Shown here: positions 51,382 to 59,306 of the stretch, piece by piece
Layout: every line of letters begins with the position of its first letter
How positions within the stretch are numbered: position 1 is the first letter of the stretch
NCBI GenBank assembly: GCA_020829485.1
Contig: JAIVFU010000015.1
Span: 47,763 to 111,762 of the forward strand
Reading direction: 5' to 3'
Length of the DNA: 64,000 nucleotides
Source of the DNA: Nostoc sp. CHAB 5834
GTDB lineage: Bacteria > Cyanobacteriota > Cyanobacteriia > Cyanobacteriales > Nostocaceae
Notes under the pieces: model-generated
What the model was told of the DNA's origin: nothing
What the model saw: the letters and a program-made list of their open reading frames with translations, nothing else
The model's database searches: none
Translations under genes and position numbers: made by a program

Positions 51382-52344
51382 TTACTTCGCGCCCTTTGCG
51401 CCCTTCGCGGTTCGTTTTTCCATGATTTTCCGTCTTTGAAAAATATCTGGAGTAATTAGCCCTTGGGGAAAAAAGATTGTACCTATTACTATTAAAAAAC
51501 CAAAAATAATTAATCTCCCATCGCGCAAAAATTGTGCTAACCAATTAGGTAAACCACCAGTATCAGCAAGACTTCGCAGAATCTCTGGTAAGGCTGTAAA
51601 CACCATACCTCCGACTACCGGCCCTAAAAAAGTTCTCGAACCACCAATCAAAACAAAAGTTAAATATATAATACTAGAATCAAAAGTACCTTGGCGAGCA
51701 TTCCAGGTATTAAGGAAGTGGGCGCTAATTGCACCTACAACCCCTGCAAGAATAGCACCTAGTGTGAATGCCAAAACTTTGTAATAAGTGGGATCAATTC
51801 CCATTGCACCCGCAGCTAATTCATCTTCGCGGATAGCGATAAAAGCCCTTCCTACACGGATGCGTTCTAAACGATAAAACAGCACCATACTAATTAATAG
51901 TAAAGGCAAAGCAATCCATAAATATTCAATTGGTGTTTGGAAAGGTTGAGGAATGCCAAAAATTCCCACAGCACCGCCAGTAATATCTAGATTGAGGGAG
52001 ATGACGCGCAGAACTTCCACAAAAGCGATAGTAGCGATCGCTAAATAAATTCCTCGCAATCTCAACGCTGGAATTCCCACTATTATACCCAAAAAACCAC
52101 AAATTACACCAGCAATTAACATCTCCAATAACAACAATGGAATGGGAAATAAACTACTGCTAGATGTCAAAACTTTTGTAGATAAAATGGCTGCAATATA
52201 CCCACCTAAAGCATAAAATCCTGGACTAGCTAAAGACAATTGCCCCGTCATTAGCGGTAAGTAAAGTGATAACCCTACTAGCGCCCCTAATACCATAGAG
52301 ACAATTAGAGAACCGTAAGTAGCGAAAAAATCAGTCATTTTCAA
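51382..52344 (-). CDS. livM: Branched-chain/neutral amino acid ABC importer permease, LivM-type
   Basis: 320 residues with about nine hydrophobic helices (SLIVSMVLGALVGLSLYLPL, LEMLIAGVICGFLGIIVGIP, YKVLAFTLGAILAGVVGAIS, TFVLIGGSRTFLGPVVGGMV) and the LivM hallmark ATIAFVEVLRVISLNLDITGG. The cytoplasmic loop RVGRAFIAIREDELAAGAMG is the EAA-like ATPase contact. The last about 15 residues (EKRTAKGAKGAK) derive from a low-complexity repeat. An Uma2 gene sits upstream, between it and livH. Confidence 0.94.
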   Translation of the reverse strand: MKMTDFFATYGSLIVSMVLGALVGLSLYLPLMTGQLSLASPGFYALGGYIAAILSTKVLTSSSSLFPIPLLLLEMLIAGVICGFLGIIVGIPALRLRGIYLAIATIAFVEVLRVISLNLDITGGAVGIFGIPQPFQTPIEYLWIALPLLLISMVLFYRLERIRVGRAFIAIREDELAAGAMGIDPTYYKVLAFTLGAILAGVVGAISAHFLNTWNARQGTFDSSIIYLTFVLIGGSRTFLGPVVGGMVFTALPEILRSLADTGGLPNWLAQFLRDGRLIIFGFLIVIGTIFFPQGLITPDIFQRRKIMEKRTAKGAKGAK

Positions 52345-52387
52345 ACATTGTGATTAAGCTTAATCAAACTATCGTTTTTATCAACTA

Positions 52388-52990
52388 TTAAGCTGTTAAT
52401 ATTTGGTCTGCTGTCAGCGCCAGTTCAGGAAAGGTTCGTGATACAATCCGTTCTGAACCTCTAAACACTGTGCGTTGATATTTTCCCTCAGCATCTAATA
52501 GAAAAACAAATACAGCCGGAACTTTTGGATTTCCTAAATACTCTCTTAGTCCAATTGCTAAATAATCTACAATCCAATATTCTGTAATACCTAAGCGTTG
52601 ATATTCATCCAATTTATCAATGTAGTCATCTTCCCAATTAGTTGATGTCACCTCTACAGCTAACTGGATGGGTTCTTCAAGTGCAGCATAAGCAGAACGA
52701 TTTGAACGCCATGTATCTTTATCTATGACACTTACATCAGGCTTGCGCCCTTGTTCTATTCTATTAGCAGTTATAGTTTTAAAGACTGCTGTGTTATTAA
52801 CTACATAATTTAAGTTTAGTCGCCTAATTTCATCATTGAAACCAAACAATATAAAATTGGTGACATCATCATGATTTCTAGTTGCACGCACTTCTACAAT
52901 TTCTCCATTTACAAGTTCATATAAACCTTCTTCTGGACACTGTTCTAAAAATTGCTCGAAAGTTAATTTTTGTCTGGTGTATGTTTTCAT
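52388..52990 (-). CDS. Uma2 family endonuclease inside the importer operon
   Basis: 200 residues of a different Uma2 subgroup: LTFEQFLEQCPEEGLYELVN, GRKPDVSVIDKDTW (Asp), PIQLAVEVTSTNWEDDYIDKLDEY (Glu, then Lys), LGITEYWIVDYLAIG. It lies 14 bp from livH and 43 bp from livM on the same strand, so it is embedded in the transporter operon and translated from that message. No functional link to transport is known. Confidence 0.9.
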   Translation of the reverse strand: MKTYTRQKLTFEQFLEQCPEEGLYELVNGEIVEVRATRNHDDVTNFILFGFNDEIRRLNLNYVVNNTAVFKTITANRIEQGRKPDVSVIDKDTWRSNRSAYAALEEPIQLAVEVTSTNWEDDYIDKLDEYQRLGITEYWIVDYLAIGLREYLGNPKVPAVFVFLLDAEGKYQRTVFRGSERIVSRTFPELALTADQILTA

Positions 52991-53004
52991 AGTGTTACGT
53001 CTCT

Positions 53005-53955
53005 TTAAACTTTTTGAATAAACCGCCGCCCTAGCAAACCTTGGGGTCTAACTAATAGCATGATAAACAAAATTCCAAAGGCTACTGCATCTTTATATCC
53101 AGAGAATTCAGCAGGAACAAACGCCTCGACTAATCCAATTACTAAGCCTCCCACTACTGCACCAGGAATACTACCTAAACCACCTAAGACAATTACCGCT
53201 AAACCCCGCAACCCAAAAGTAATACCGAAATATGGACCAGCTATACTAACACTAGAAGCAACTAAAGTTCCTGCTAATCCTGCTAAAAAACTGCTGATGA
53301 AGAATGTTAGGATGATAAAGCGATCGCTATTAATTCCTAACAAACTAGCTGTAGTTGGATCTTCTGCGATCGCTTGCATTGCCTTACCATATTTAGTCCG
53401 ATTGATAAAATAGGTAAGAATTGCCACAATTACAACTGATACAGCAAAAATTACCACCTGAACGCTGCGAATCGGAATTGGGTTTTCTGGAGTACCAAAA
53501 TTAATCGCAGGTGGCAAATTACCGTAAGTATTTGCGGGGTATGTGTAACTTTCTGCGCCTACTAAATACTGAATTAAATTTACAATTACGACTCCTACCC
53601 CCAAGCTGGAAACAACAGTTAGCAAGGGATCAGATCCCTGACGGCGCAAAGGTTGAAAAGCAACCCGTTCCATCACTACCCCTACCAATCCCGCCAAGGT
53701 ACTTGCTAAAATCAAGGCTATAGCAAATGGTAATTTTATCGGCAAGGCTGCATTCGCTAATAAGCCGTTAAATCCAAAATTGCCACCCATCAGTGTATAA
53801 GTGAAATATGCACCCAAGGTAAAAATCGCGCCATGAGCTAAATTAATGATTCCCAAAATGGAATAAACTAAGGTATATCCCAAAGCAAAAATTGCATAGA
53901 TACTACCGATAGATAATCCGTTCAAAAATTGTTGCAGAAATAGAGTTATATCCAT
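53005..53955 (-). CDS. livH: Branched-chain/neutral amino acid ABC importer permease, LivH-type
   Basis: 316 residues. The N-terminus FLNGLSIGSIYAIFALGYTLVY, the LivH signature GIINLAHGAIFTLGAYFTY, the conserved RQGSDPLLTVVSSLGVGVVI, YGKAMQAIAEDPTTASLLGI (ATPase contact) and GLRGLAVIVLGGLGSIPGAVVGG establish the family. In Anabaena this subunit type is NatD or NatC. It starts 7 bp after the binding-protein stop, in the same operon. Confidence 0.95.
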   Translation of the reverse strand: MDITLFLQQFLNGLSIGSIYAIFALGYTLVYSILGIINLAHGAIFTLGAYFTYTLMGGNFGFNGLLANAALPIKLPFAIALILASTLAGLVGVVMERVAFQPLRRQGSDPLLTVVSSLGVGVVIVNLIQYLVGAESYTYPANTYGNLPPAINFGTPENPIPIRSVQVVIFAVSVVIVAILTYFINRTKYGKAMQAIAEDPTTASLLGINSDRFIILTFFISSFLAGLAGTLVASSVSIAGPYFGITFGLRGLAVIVLGGLGSIPGAVVGGLVIGLVEAFVPAEFSGYKDAVAFGILFIMLLVRPQGLLGRRFIQKV

Positions 53956-53962
53956 ATTGCAA

Positions 53963-55210
53963 CTATTTTATAAATACGAATTTTCCAGTATTTCCATCTT
54001 TATCCATCTTAATTTGGGCAACGTAAAATTCTTTTTGAATCACATCACCTACTGGTGTAAAAGCAATCTCACCTAAAGGAGTATCATACTTTCCAGCTAG
54101 TATTTGCTTGTTCAATTCTGTCCGCAGTTTATCAAGAGTTAATGTGCTGATTTTGGTTTTTTTATCCAACTCTTTAAGAGCTTCGACATACACCTGCACC
54201 GCAGCAAAAGCTTGACCAGTAAATTGGGCTGGTTCTTTCTTATATTGCTCAATATAAGTTTGGCGAAATACCTTATTAATCTCACCAGGATATTCAGGAC
54301 TGTAAGCTTGAGCAATCAGCACACCATCGCAAAGTGCTTTACACACTGATAAAACATTTGGTGTATTCAGACCATTACCACCAATAATTATGCCTTTATA
54401 ACCCAGTTCTCGCAGTTGTCGCACTAAGTTACCACCATCAGCCGCTAGTCCCGAAATAATTACTAAATCTGGTTTTAAGTTAATTGCATTGGTAGCTTGG
54501 GCTTGAAAATCTGTATCAGTAGTTTGGAACTTTTGAACTGTTACTAATTCTAGCCCTTGTTGTTTTACTGCTGTTTGAAAAATCTCCGTTTCTGATTTGT
54601 TAAATGCATCATTTTGGGCGTAAAAAACTGCCACTTTTTTAATTTGAGGATTCTGCTTGAGTGCAGCTTTCAGCGAATTAGGGGCAACTATAGAGACGGG
54701 GGCAGATACACGAGCTACATAATCACCGATTTCTGGAATTCCGTTTGCGGTATTTGATGCGCCAATAACTGGGACTTTAGCACGTTCGGCGATGGGGTCA
54801 GCACTAAAAGCTTGCTGTGATAAAGTAGGCCCAACAATACCGACTACTTTATCTTTGTTAATTAAAGTTTGAAAAGCGTTAATTGCTCCAGCTTCATCAC
54901 CACTAGTATCTTGAGTTACCAATTTAATCGGAGTGCCATTAATACCGCCTTTACTATTGAAATACTTCTCGGCAATTCTGGCTCCCACAAATCCCTCTTG
55001 ACCAAGTAATGCTACATTGCTGGTTTGTGCTAAGGCAATACCGATGGGAATCGCACCCGATGTAGTTGTAGTCTGAGCGGTGTTAGTTGTAGTGTTATTT
55101 GTGGTAGTATTTGGAGAATTTGTCACAGAATCACCGCCACCACCACAGCCTGTTAGTAGTAAAGCGCAAGTTGATAATAATGCTGTTGTCTGAGCGATCG
55201 CGTTGTTCAT
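53963..55210 (-). CDS. livK: Branched-chain/neutral amino acid ABC importer substrate-binding lipoprotein
   Basis: 415 residues. The N-terminal TALLSTCALLLTGCGGG is a lipoprotein signal with lipobox LTGC (Cys22). A Thr/Asn-rich linker (about 28-50) precedes a periplasmic-binding fold of the LivJ/NatB type: GIALAQTSNVALLGQEGFVG, KLVTQDTSGDEAGAINAFQ, VVGIVGPTLSQQAFSADPI, VPVIGASNTANGIPEIGDYV, GIIIGGNGLNTPNVL. The substrate could be neutral or branched-chain amino acids; urea (UrtA) is less likely because UrtA family motifs are not evident. It is first in the operon, 7 bp before livH. Confidence 0.93.
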   Translation of the reverse strand: MNNAIAQTTALLSTCALLLTGCGGGGDSVTNSPNTTTNNTTTNTAQTTTTSGAIPIGIALAQTSNVALLGQEGFVGARIAEKYFNSKGGINGTPIKLVTQDTSGDEAGAINAFQTLINKDKVVGIVGPTLSQQAFSADPIAERAKVPVIGASNTANGIPEIGDYVARVSAPVSIVAPNSLKAALKQNPQIKKVAVFYAQNDAFNKSETEIFQTAVKQQGLELVTVQKFQTTDTDFQAQATNAINLKPDLVIISGLAADGGNLVRQLRELGYKGIIIGGNGLNTPNVLSVCKALCDGVLIAQAYSPEYPGEINKVFRQTYIEQYKKEPAQFTGQAFAAVQVYVEALKELDKKTKISTLTLDKLRTELNKQILAGKYDTPLGEIAFTPVGDVIQKEFYVAQIKMDKDGNTGKFVFIK

Positions 55211-55470
55211 CGTTAGATAATCATGTAGTTATTAGATATTCGGCAAAAGCTAATACTAAAGTTCATAATCTGCAAACAAAATGACGCAGATTTCCACTTT
55301 TGCACGAATTATATTAAGTCATTCTTATTTGACCATGCAAAGGTAAATATTCAAAGTATTTGTAAATACAAATTATTATAATTAGTAATGATATTATCAT
55401 TCCCAGGTTACATTTGGGAATGTGCTATGAAGTCGCTTTGTCAGTTCAGTTGAGTACTAAGTAAGGACTC

Positions 55471-55911
55471 TTAAGCCCTTTTTTCACTATCAGCTAATCC
55501 TTTGGGTTCGTAGTGACGGCAACCATTACAGGGGCCTTCGGGATTGACAGCACAACGCATGTAGCCAGAGCGGGCATTAAATTTGCAGCTGATATCGCCA
55601 ATCAGATAACCCACGCCTTCTAAATAATAGCGATCGCCTTCTACAGGTCTAAGGTTTTGTCGCCTCTGCATCGCTGGAAAATTCATGGCTGCTTGCCTCA
55701 TCCGTAAGCGCGATCGCGCATGGGTTTTGCGGATCGCCCACAGGGAAATCAGGGACGGTAAAAAACCAACGGCAATCACTAAAAGTGTTTTTAACACCTT
55801 CTTTTTACCTCTTCTGTGCGCTGATTGATTGTCCCTGATGTTGCACTCTGGTTTTACGGAAGTGCAAATATTAGGGCAGGTTTGCCTACTTACTACCACA
55901 GTTGGTAGCAA
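55471..55911 (-). CDS. DUF6464 family protein with four C-terminal cysteines
   Basis: 146 residues in the longest frame; translation may begin nearer TLLVIAVGFLPSLISLWAIR, the single N-terminal transmembrane helix. The C-terminal domain YYLEGVGYLIGDISCKFNAR, YMRCAVNPEGPCNGCRHYEP has cysteines spaced C-x10-C-x8-C-x2-C, a plausible metal or Fe-S site. I associate this with the cyanobacterial DUF6464 family. Function unknown. No operon partners. Confidence 0.75.
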   Translation of the reverse strand: MLPTVVVSRQTCPNICTSVKPECNIRDNQSAHRRGKKKVLKTLLVIAVGFLPSLISLWAIRKTHARSRLRMRQAAMNFPAMQRRQNLRPVEGDRYYLEGVGYLIGDISCKFNARSGYMRCAVNPEGPCNGCRHYEPKGLADSEKRA

Positions 55912-56021
55912 TTAGCAATGGCAGTGTGGTGAGTAATTTTGAGTCAGAATTTCCTTCTGCCACTTCAATCAGCATAACTGTTACAACTGACGGGGTGATC
56001 TGCCGTTGAATATTGATAATT

Positions 56022-56516
56022 TTAAGATTTGTTGACTAATACCTTTTTGAAGAAGTGTTTTGTGTCAGCCTTAGCCCCATTCTTGTTTTTTCTGTGTCGC
56101 TGCGATGCTAATCTTTTTTTGGTTTGCTGACGAAGTTGCTGTGCTAGCAGTGCGGCTTCCCTTTCGGCTCGGAATAAATCAACTTTTCGCGTTGTCAAAA
56201 TAAATGATTCGTTAGACTTTCTTTTTACCCAAGGCACCCTAACTGCGAAATACTGACAAATATTTTTGCATAGCTCCTTTATCAAGAATGGGTAAGGTTT
56301 TTGAGTATTCAGTGTGTTAGCGATCGCTTTCAACTCTAATATCGCTGCTTCTAACTCTTGTGCCATCTGATTGATGCGTTCGACTTGTGTTATAAAACGC
56401 TCCCGTTCACTGATGATTTTTTCCTCTTGGGGTTGTAGTGGCACTATAGCAGTAATTACAGATGTAGGCTGGAACAGCAAAATGGGCTTTTTATCCGTGT
56501 CTTGGATTTTTTTCAT
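56022..56516 (-). CDS. Hypothetical helical protein
   Basis: 164 residues. A central coiled-coil-like helix (EEKIISERERFITQVERINQMAQELEAAIL) is followed by a very basic C-terminus (AALLAQQLRQQTKKRLASQR, HRKNKNGAKADTKHFFKKV). It resembles nothing I can name; the basic tail could bind nucleic acid. It has an ATG start at 56516 and a GCGATCGC site in the middle. Confidence 0.6.
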   Translation of the reverse strand: MKKIQDTDKKPILLFQPTSVITAIVPLQPQEEKIISERERFITQVERINQMAQELEAAILELKAIANTLNTQKPYPFLIKELCKNICQYFAVRVPWVKRKSNESFILTTRKVDLFRAEREAALLAQQLRQQTKKRLASQRHRKNKNGAKADTKHFFKKVLVNKS

Positions 56517-56608
56517 ACCACCTCAAGCAAGGCTAGCTGACTTTTAAAGCATTTTAGCAGCTAATTAGTATAATTGTACTATATAAAGTTTAATCTAAGA
56601 AATTCTGC

Positions 56609-56671
56609 TGTATATAGCTTTCTTAATCACACAAGGGGGTTGGGGGTGGGGTTGTGTGAGAACTGCTATAA
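56609..56671. repeat. Partial hairpin repeat related to the TATAGCAGTTCTC family
   Basis: The sequence ends GTGTGAGAACTGCTATA, matching the right end of the 328-bp element (34722-35049), and begins near TATATAGCTTTCTTAATCACACAA. The ends are degraded. Confidence 0.45.
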
Positions 56672-56765
56672 GCCAAAAGGACTGAACTGCACTCGCAAGC
56701 TGAAGTAGTCCCGCCAGCACTGATAAAATTTCTAGTAGAGTTATTTGCGATTAATTACCTTCTTT

Positions 56766-57227
56766 ATGAAATTAAGAATATACAAAATAGCTGATACCGA
56801 AGAAATTATGAAATTGTTCTACGACACAGTTCATGAAGTGAATATTCACGATTACACACAAGAACAAGTAGACGCTTGGGCACCAGCAAATATGGATATT
56901 GACCTTTGGATTAAAGGTTTAGGAAGTAAGTTTACTTATGTAGGAGAGGAGCAGGGTAAAATTATTGGTTTTGGGGAATTAGAGGCTAATGGACATATTG
57001 ACCGTTTTTACTGTCATAAAGATTTTCAAAGAAAAGGGATTGGTAAAAAAATCTTAGAACAGCTTGAATCCAAAGCAAAATCTTTGGGGATTGCAAAGTT
57101 ATTTACAGAAGCCAGTATTACAGCTAAACCTTTTTTTGAAAGCCAAAATTTTATTGTTGTGAAACAGCAAGAGGTAGAACGTAGAGGGCAAAAACTGATA
57201 AATTTTATTATGGAAAAATTAATTTAA
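56766..57227 (+). CDS. GNAT family N-acetyltransferase
   Basis: 153 residues from the ATG at 56766 (a TTG at 56745 would add 7). The acetyl-CoA-binding motif is DFQRKGIGKKILEQLE (motif A, Q-x-x-G-x-G/A) after GEQGKIIGFGELEANGHIDR. The C-terminus FESQNFIVVKQQEVERRGQKLINFIMEK is typical of YafP-type acetyltransferases. The acceptor is unknown. Codon use is AT-rich. It stands alone between repeats. Confidence 0.9.
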   Translation: MKLRIYKIADTEEIMKLFYDTVHEVNIHDYTQEQVDAWAPANMDIDLWIKGLGSKFTYVGEEQGKIIGFGELEANGHIDRFYCHKDFQRKGIGKKILEQLESKAKSLGIAKLFTEASITAKPFFESQNFIVVKQQEVERRGQKLINFIMEKLI

Positions 57228-57274
57228 TAATTAAAAAAACCAGTCCCCAGTCCCCAATCCCTTACCTCTACGAG

Positions 57275-57304
57275 TGATTCAGAAATCAAATCGGATTGCT
57301 ATAG
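57275..57304. repeat. Right-end remnant of the TATAGGAATC MITE family
   Basis: GATTCAGAAATCAAATCGGATTGCTATAG corresponds to the right terminal repeat of the 120-bp family, with no matching left end nearby. Confidence 0.45.
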
Positions 57305-57528
57305 TACCGCTCAAAAGTCAAAAGTCAAAAGTTTTGTATATCAAGGCTTTTACTTGTTTAAAATCGTAGTTTGATTTCGGCCGCACTGTACTAGCATGAA
57401 AATAATGTACTAGTCAGATAATTGATTATGGTATCAACCAGAAAAATCATAAATGATTGGTACATTATTAAATTGCAAGTTCCTAATTTTTTTAAAAGAT
57501 TTACTTAAATCCACTCGGAGTATTAAAT

Positions 57529-58554
57529 TTATTTCAATAACTGATTAATTTTAATTTGCAGTTTTTCTCGTAATTGTTGTGCCTGCCGATAAATTGCTTT
57601 ATGCCCTTTCTTTGAATAGTTGTGCAATTCTGCTGGTTCCAAAGGCTGAATAAAGTAATACAGGCGAGTTCTCATTGCCCAAACTCCCATTGAAGGAAAC
57701 AGAATTAAGGCAAGCATTAAAGGCGAGATAGGCAAAAATGGTAATTTGACTAGTTGTTGCAATTTTTTGATATTAACAGCCCAAGGATGTAAAGATTCAC
57801 TACCGATGCAAATTACTGGGAGAATAGGAATTTGATAGCGATCGCTCAAATTAATAAAACTCACATCAAACTTTTCTAGTTGATAGCGTCTCTTCCAACC
57901 TTTCCGAGGGCCGCGGATACCTTCGGGTGCATATAAGACAGTTTTACCTTGGGCGGTAGCTGCTTCATAATCATCTAATTCGGCTCGCACACCACCCAAA
58001 ACCTGCGACCATTTAGGTGGTAGCCACCAAATTATCCAAGGATGCTCAAATAATGCTAGACTTGCTACGGGTTGTACCACCCATCCTCTAGCTTCACTTA
58101 ATAAATAACCCAAGACCAAGAAATCCCAAGGAAAACTCATCCCTGCGTGGTTCATTGCCACAATCAATGTCCCTGTTTGCGGTAAGTTTTCGACTTGTTG
58201 TAATTCTCCGCGAAAATAGTATTTGACGATGGGGGCGAGAACTTCTTTGCGAAAAGCTTCTTGATATTTGGGAGCAAATTCACTAACTTCTGTTCGAGGT
58301 GAACGAAAACCAAGACGCAACCAACGACTCAGCATCGCCAGATAAAATCCGCCAGGAATTAAAAATAATCCATATTCGAGCCAATTCCAACCGTCTGAAT
58401 CGGTATGATAGTGCTGCCAATGACGGTTAAATATAATTAGCCAGCCTGGAGGATACCAAAGACAAAACCAATCAAACCAGTTAAATATGTAGTCTTCAAC
58501 TGGTGCATTTTCTAGTTGAGTCTTTAGGAGGTTTTCAGAGTGTTGATTAACCAA
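57529..58554 (-). CDS. PlsC-like lysophospholipid acyltransferase family protein
   Basis: 341 residues. The acyltransferase core has TLIVAMNHAGMSFPWDFLV in place of the canonical NHxxxxD (here His is seven residues from Asp), VLYAPEGIRGPRKGWKRRY in place of FPEGTRS, and ILPVICIGSESLHPW. A membrane-associating N-terminal part (FNWFDWFCLWYPPGWLIIF) and a hydrophobic PLMLALILFPSMGVW flank it. The family transfers acyl groups to glycerolipid precursors, but the altered motifs mark a divergent cyanobacterial subgroup whose substrate is uncertain. Confidence 0.85.
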   Translation of the reverse strand: MVNQHSENLLKTQLENAPVEDYIFNWFDWFCLWYPPGWLIIFNRHWQHYHTDSDGWNWLEYGLFLIPGGFYLAMLSRWLRLGFRSPRTEVSEFAPKYQEAFRKEVLAPIVKYYFRGELQQVENLPQTGTLIVAMNHAGMSFPWDFLVLGYLLSEARGWVVQPVASLALFEHPWIIWWLPPKWSQVLGGVRAELDDYEAATAQGKTVLYAPEGIRGPRKGWKRRYQLEKFDVSFINLSDRYQIPILPVICIGSESLHPWAVNIKKLQQLVKLPFLPISPLMLALILFPSMGVWAMRTRLYYFIQPLEPAELHNYSKKGHKAIYRQAQQLREKLQIKINQLLK

Positions 58555-58984
58555 AAGTAATGATATTATTAATTAAATACAATACAAATTTTATTTAAAT
58601 CTTATTATAGCTTTATAGATTTAACATTGCGATCTTACCTTAGAAGTAAAATTAACCAGATGTTTTGTAAATATGATATTAAGTAGGTTATGACCCATAA
58701 ATATATAATACACCACCCATAGATTTTTGGTGGTGCATGAACCTTGAAAATTCTCAGAGCATGTACAATAATACTATTTTGGCATCACGCACCTGAGAAA
58801 ATTTAATTTTTATTTTATAGTTAGCTGATACAGTTATTTTATCTCAACAATTTTTTGTCGCATCACCTTAAAACAGCTAACAGTTATCAGAAGTATGATG
58901 GAGACTTCAATCAGTGAACAGTAATTAATCAAGACTGATAACTAATATTGGTATTTAGCCAAAAGATGAAATTGATAATAACTA
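58555..58984. other. Gene-free 430-bp stretch upstream of the XRE-kinase operon
   Basis: AT-rich spacer between divergent genes. The only structure seen is a hairpin CACCACC (58711-58717) with GGTGGTG (58729-58735). No obvious operator for the XRE protein was recognised. Confidence 0.45.
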
Positions 58985-59305
58985 ATGACAGTTGAAATTC
59001 TTCCTCAAGCTGGAGACAAATGGCAAGACACCTGTCCTACTCTTCCTACTATGGAACTAGGAAAGTCACTAAAAATTTCCAATTTAATCCGTGAACTTCG
59101 GCAGCAGCTTGATCTTTCTCAGGAAAAGTTTGCGGCCAAGTTGGGAGTCTCCCTGCGAACAGTTAATCGCTGGGAGAACGGATCTACAGTGCCTTCACAG
59201 ATGGCACTAAAGCTAATTGAAGAAATGTTACAAAAGATGGGCGAACCAGGCAAAAGACTACTGAACGAGTATCTCCTAAAGGCGGAGCAACGGGAGGACT
59301 CTTAA
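58985..59305 (+). CDS. XRE-family transcriptional regulator
   Basis: 106 residues with a classic helix-turn-helix: LIRELRQQLDLSQEKFAAKLGVS and LRTVNRWENGSTVPSQMALK. The N-terminal about 35 residues have no clear fold. The kinase gene starts 1 bp after its stop, so the two are translationally coupled. XRE genes fused to or preceding large sensor kinases are seen in Nostoc; the target is unknown and may be its own operon. Confidence 0.9.
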   Translation: MTVEILPQAGDKWQDTCPTLPTMELGKSLKISNLIRELRQQLDLSQEKFAAKLGVSLRTVNRWENGSTVPSQMALKLIEEMLQKMGEPGKRLLNEYLLKAEQREDS

Positions 59306-59306
59306 A

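Noticed and set aside
55211..55470. NtcA-type GTA-N8-TAC site upstream of the amino acid importer
   Set aside because: I looked for the palindrome in the promoter region and found only imperfect matches, so no nitrogen-control site is claimed.
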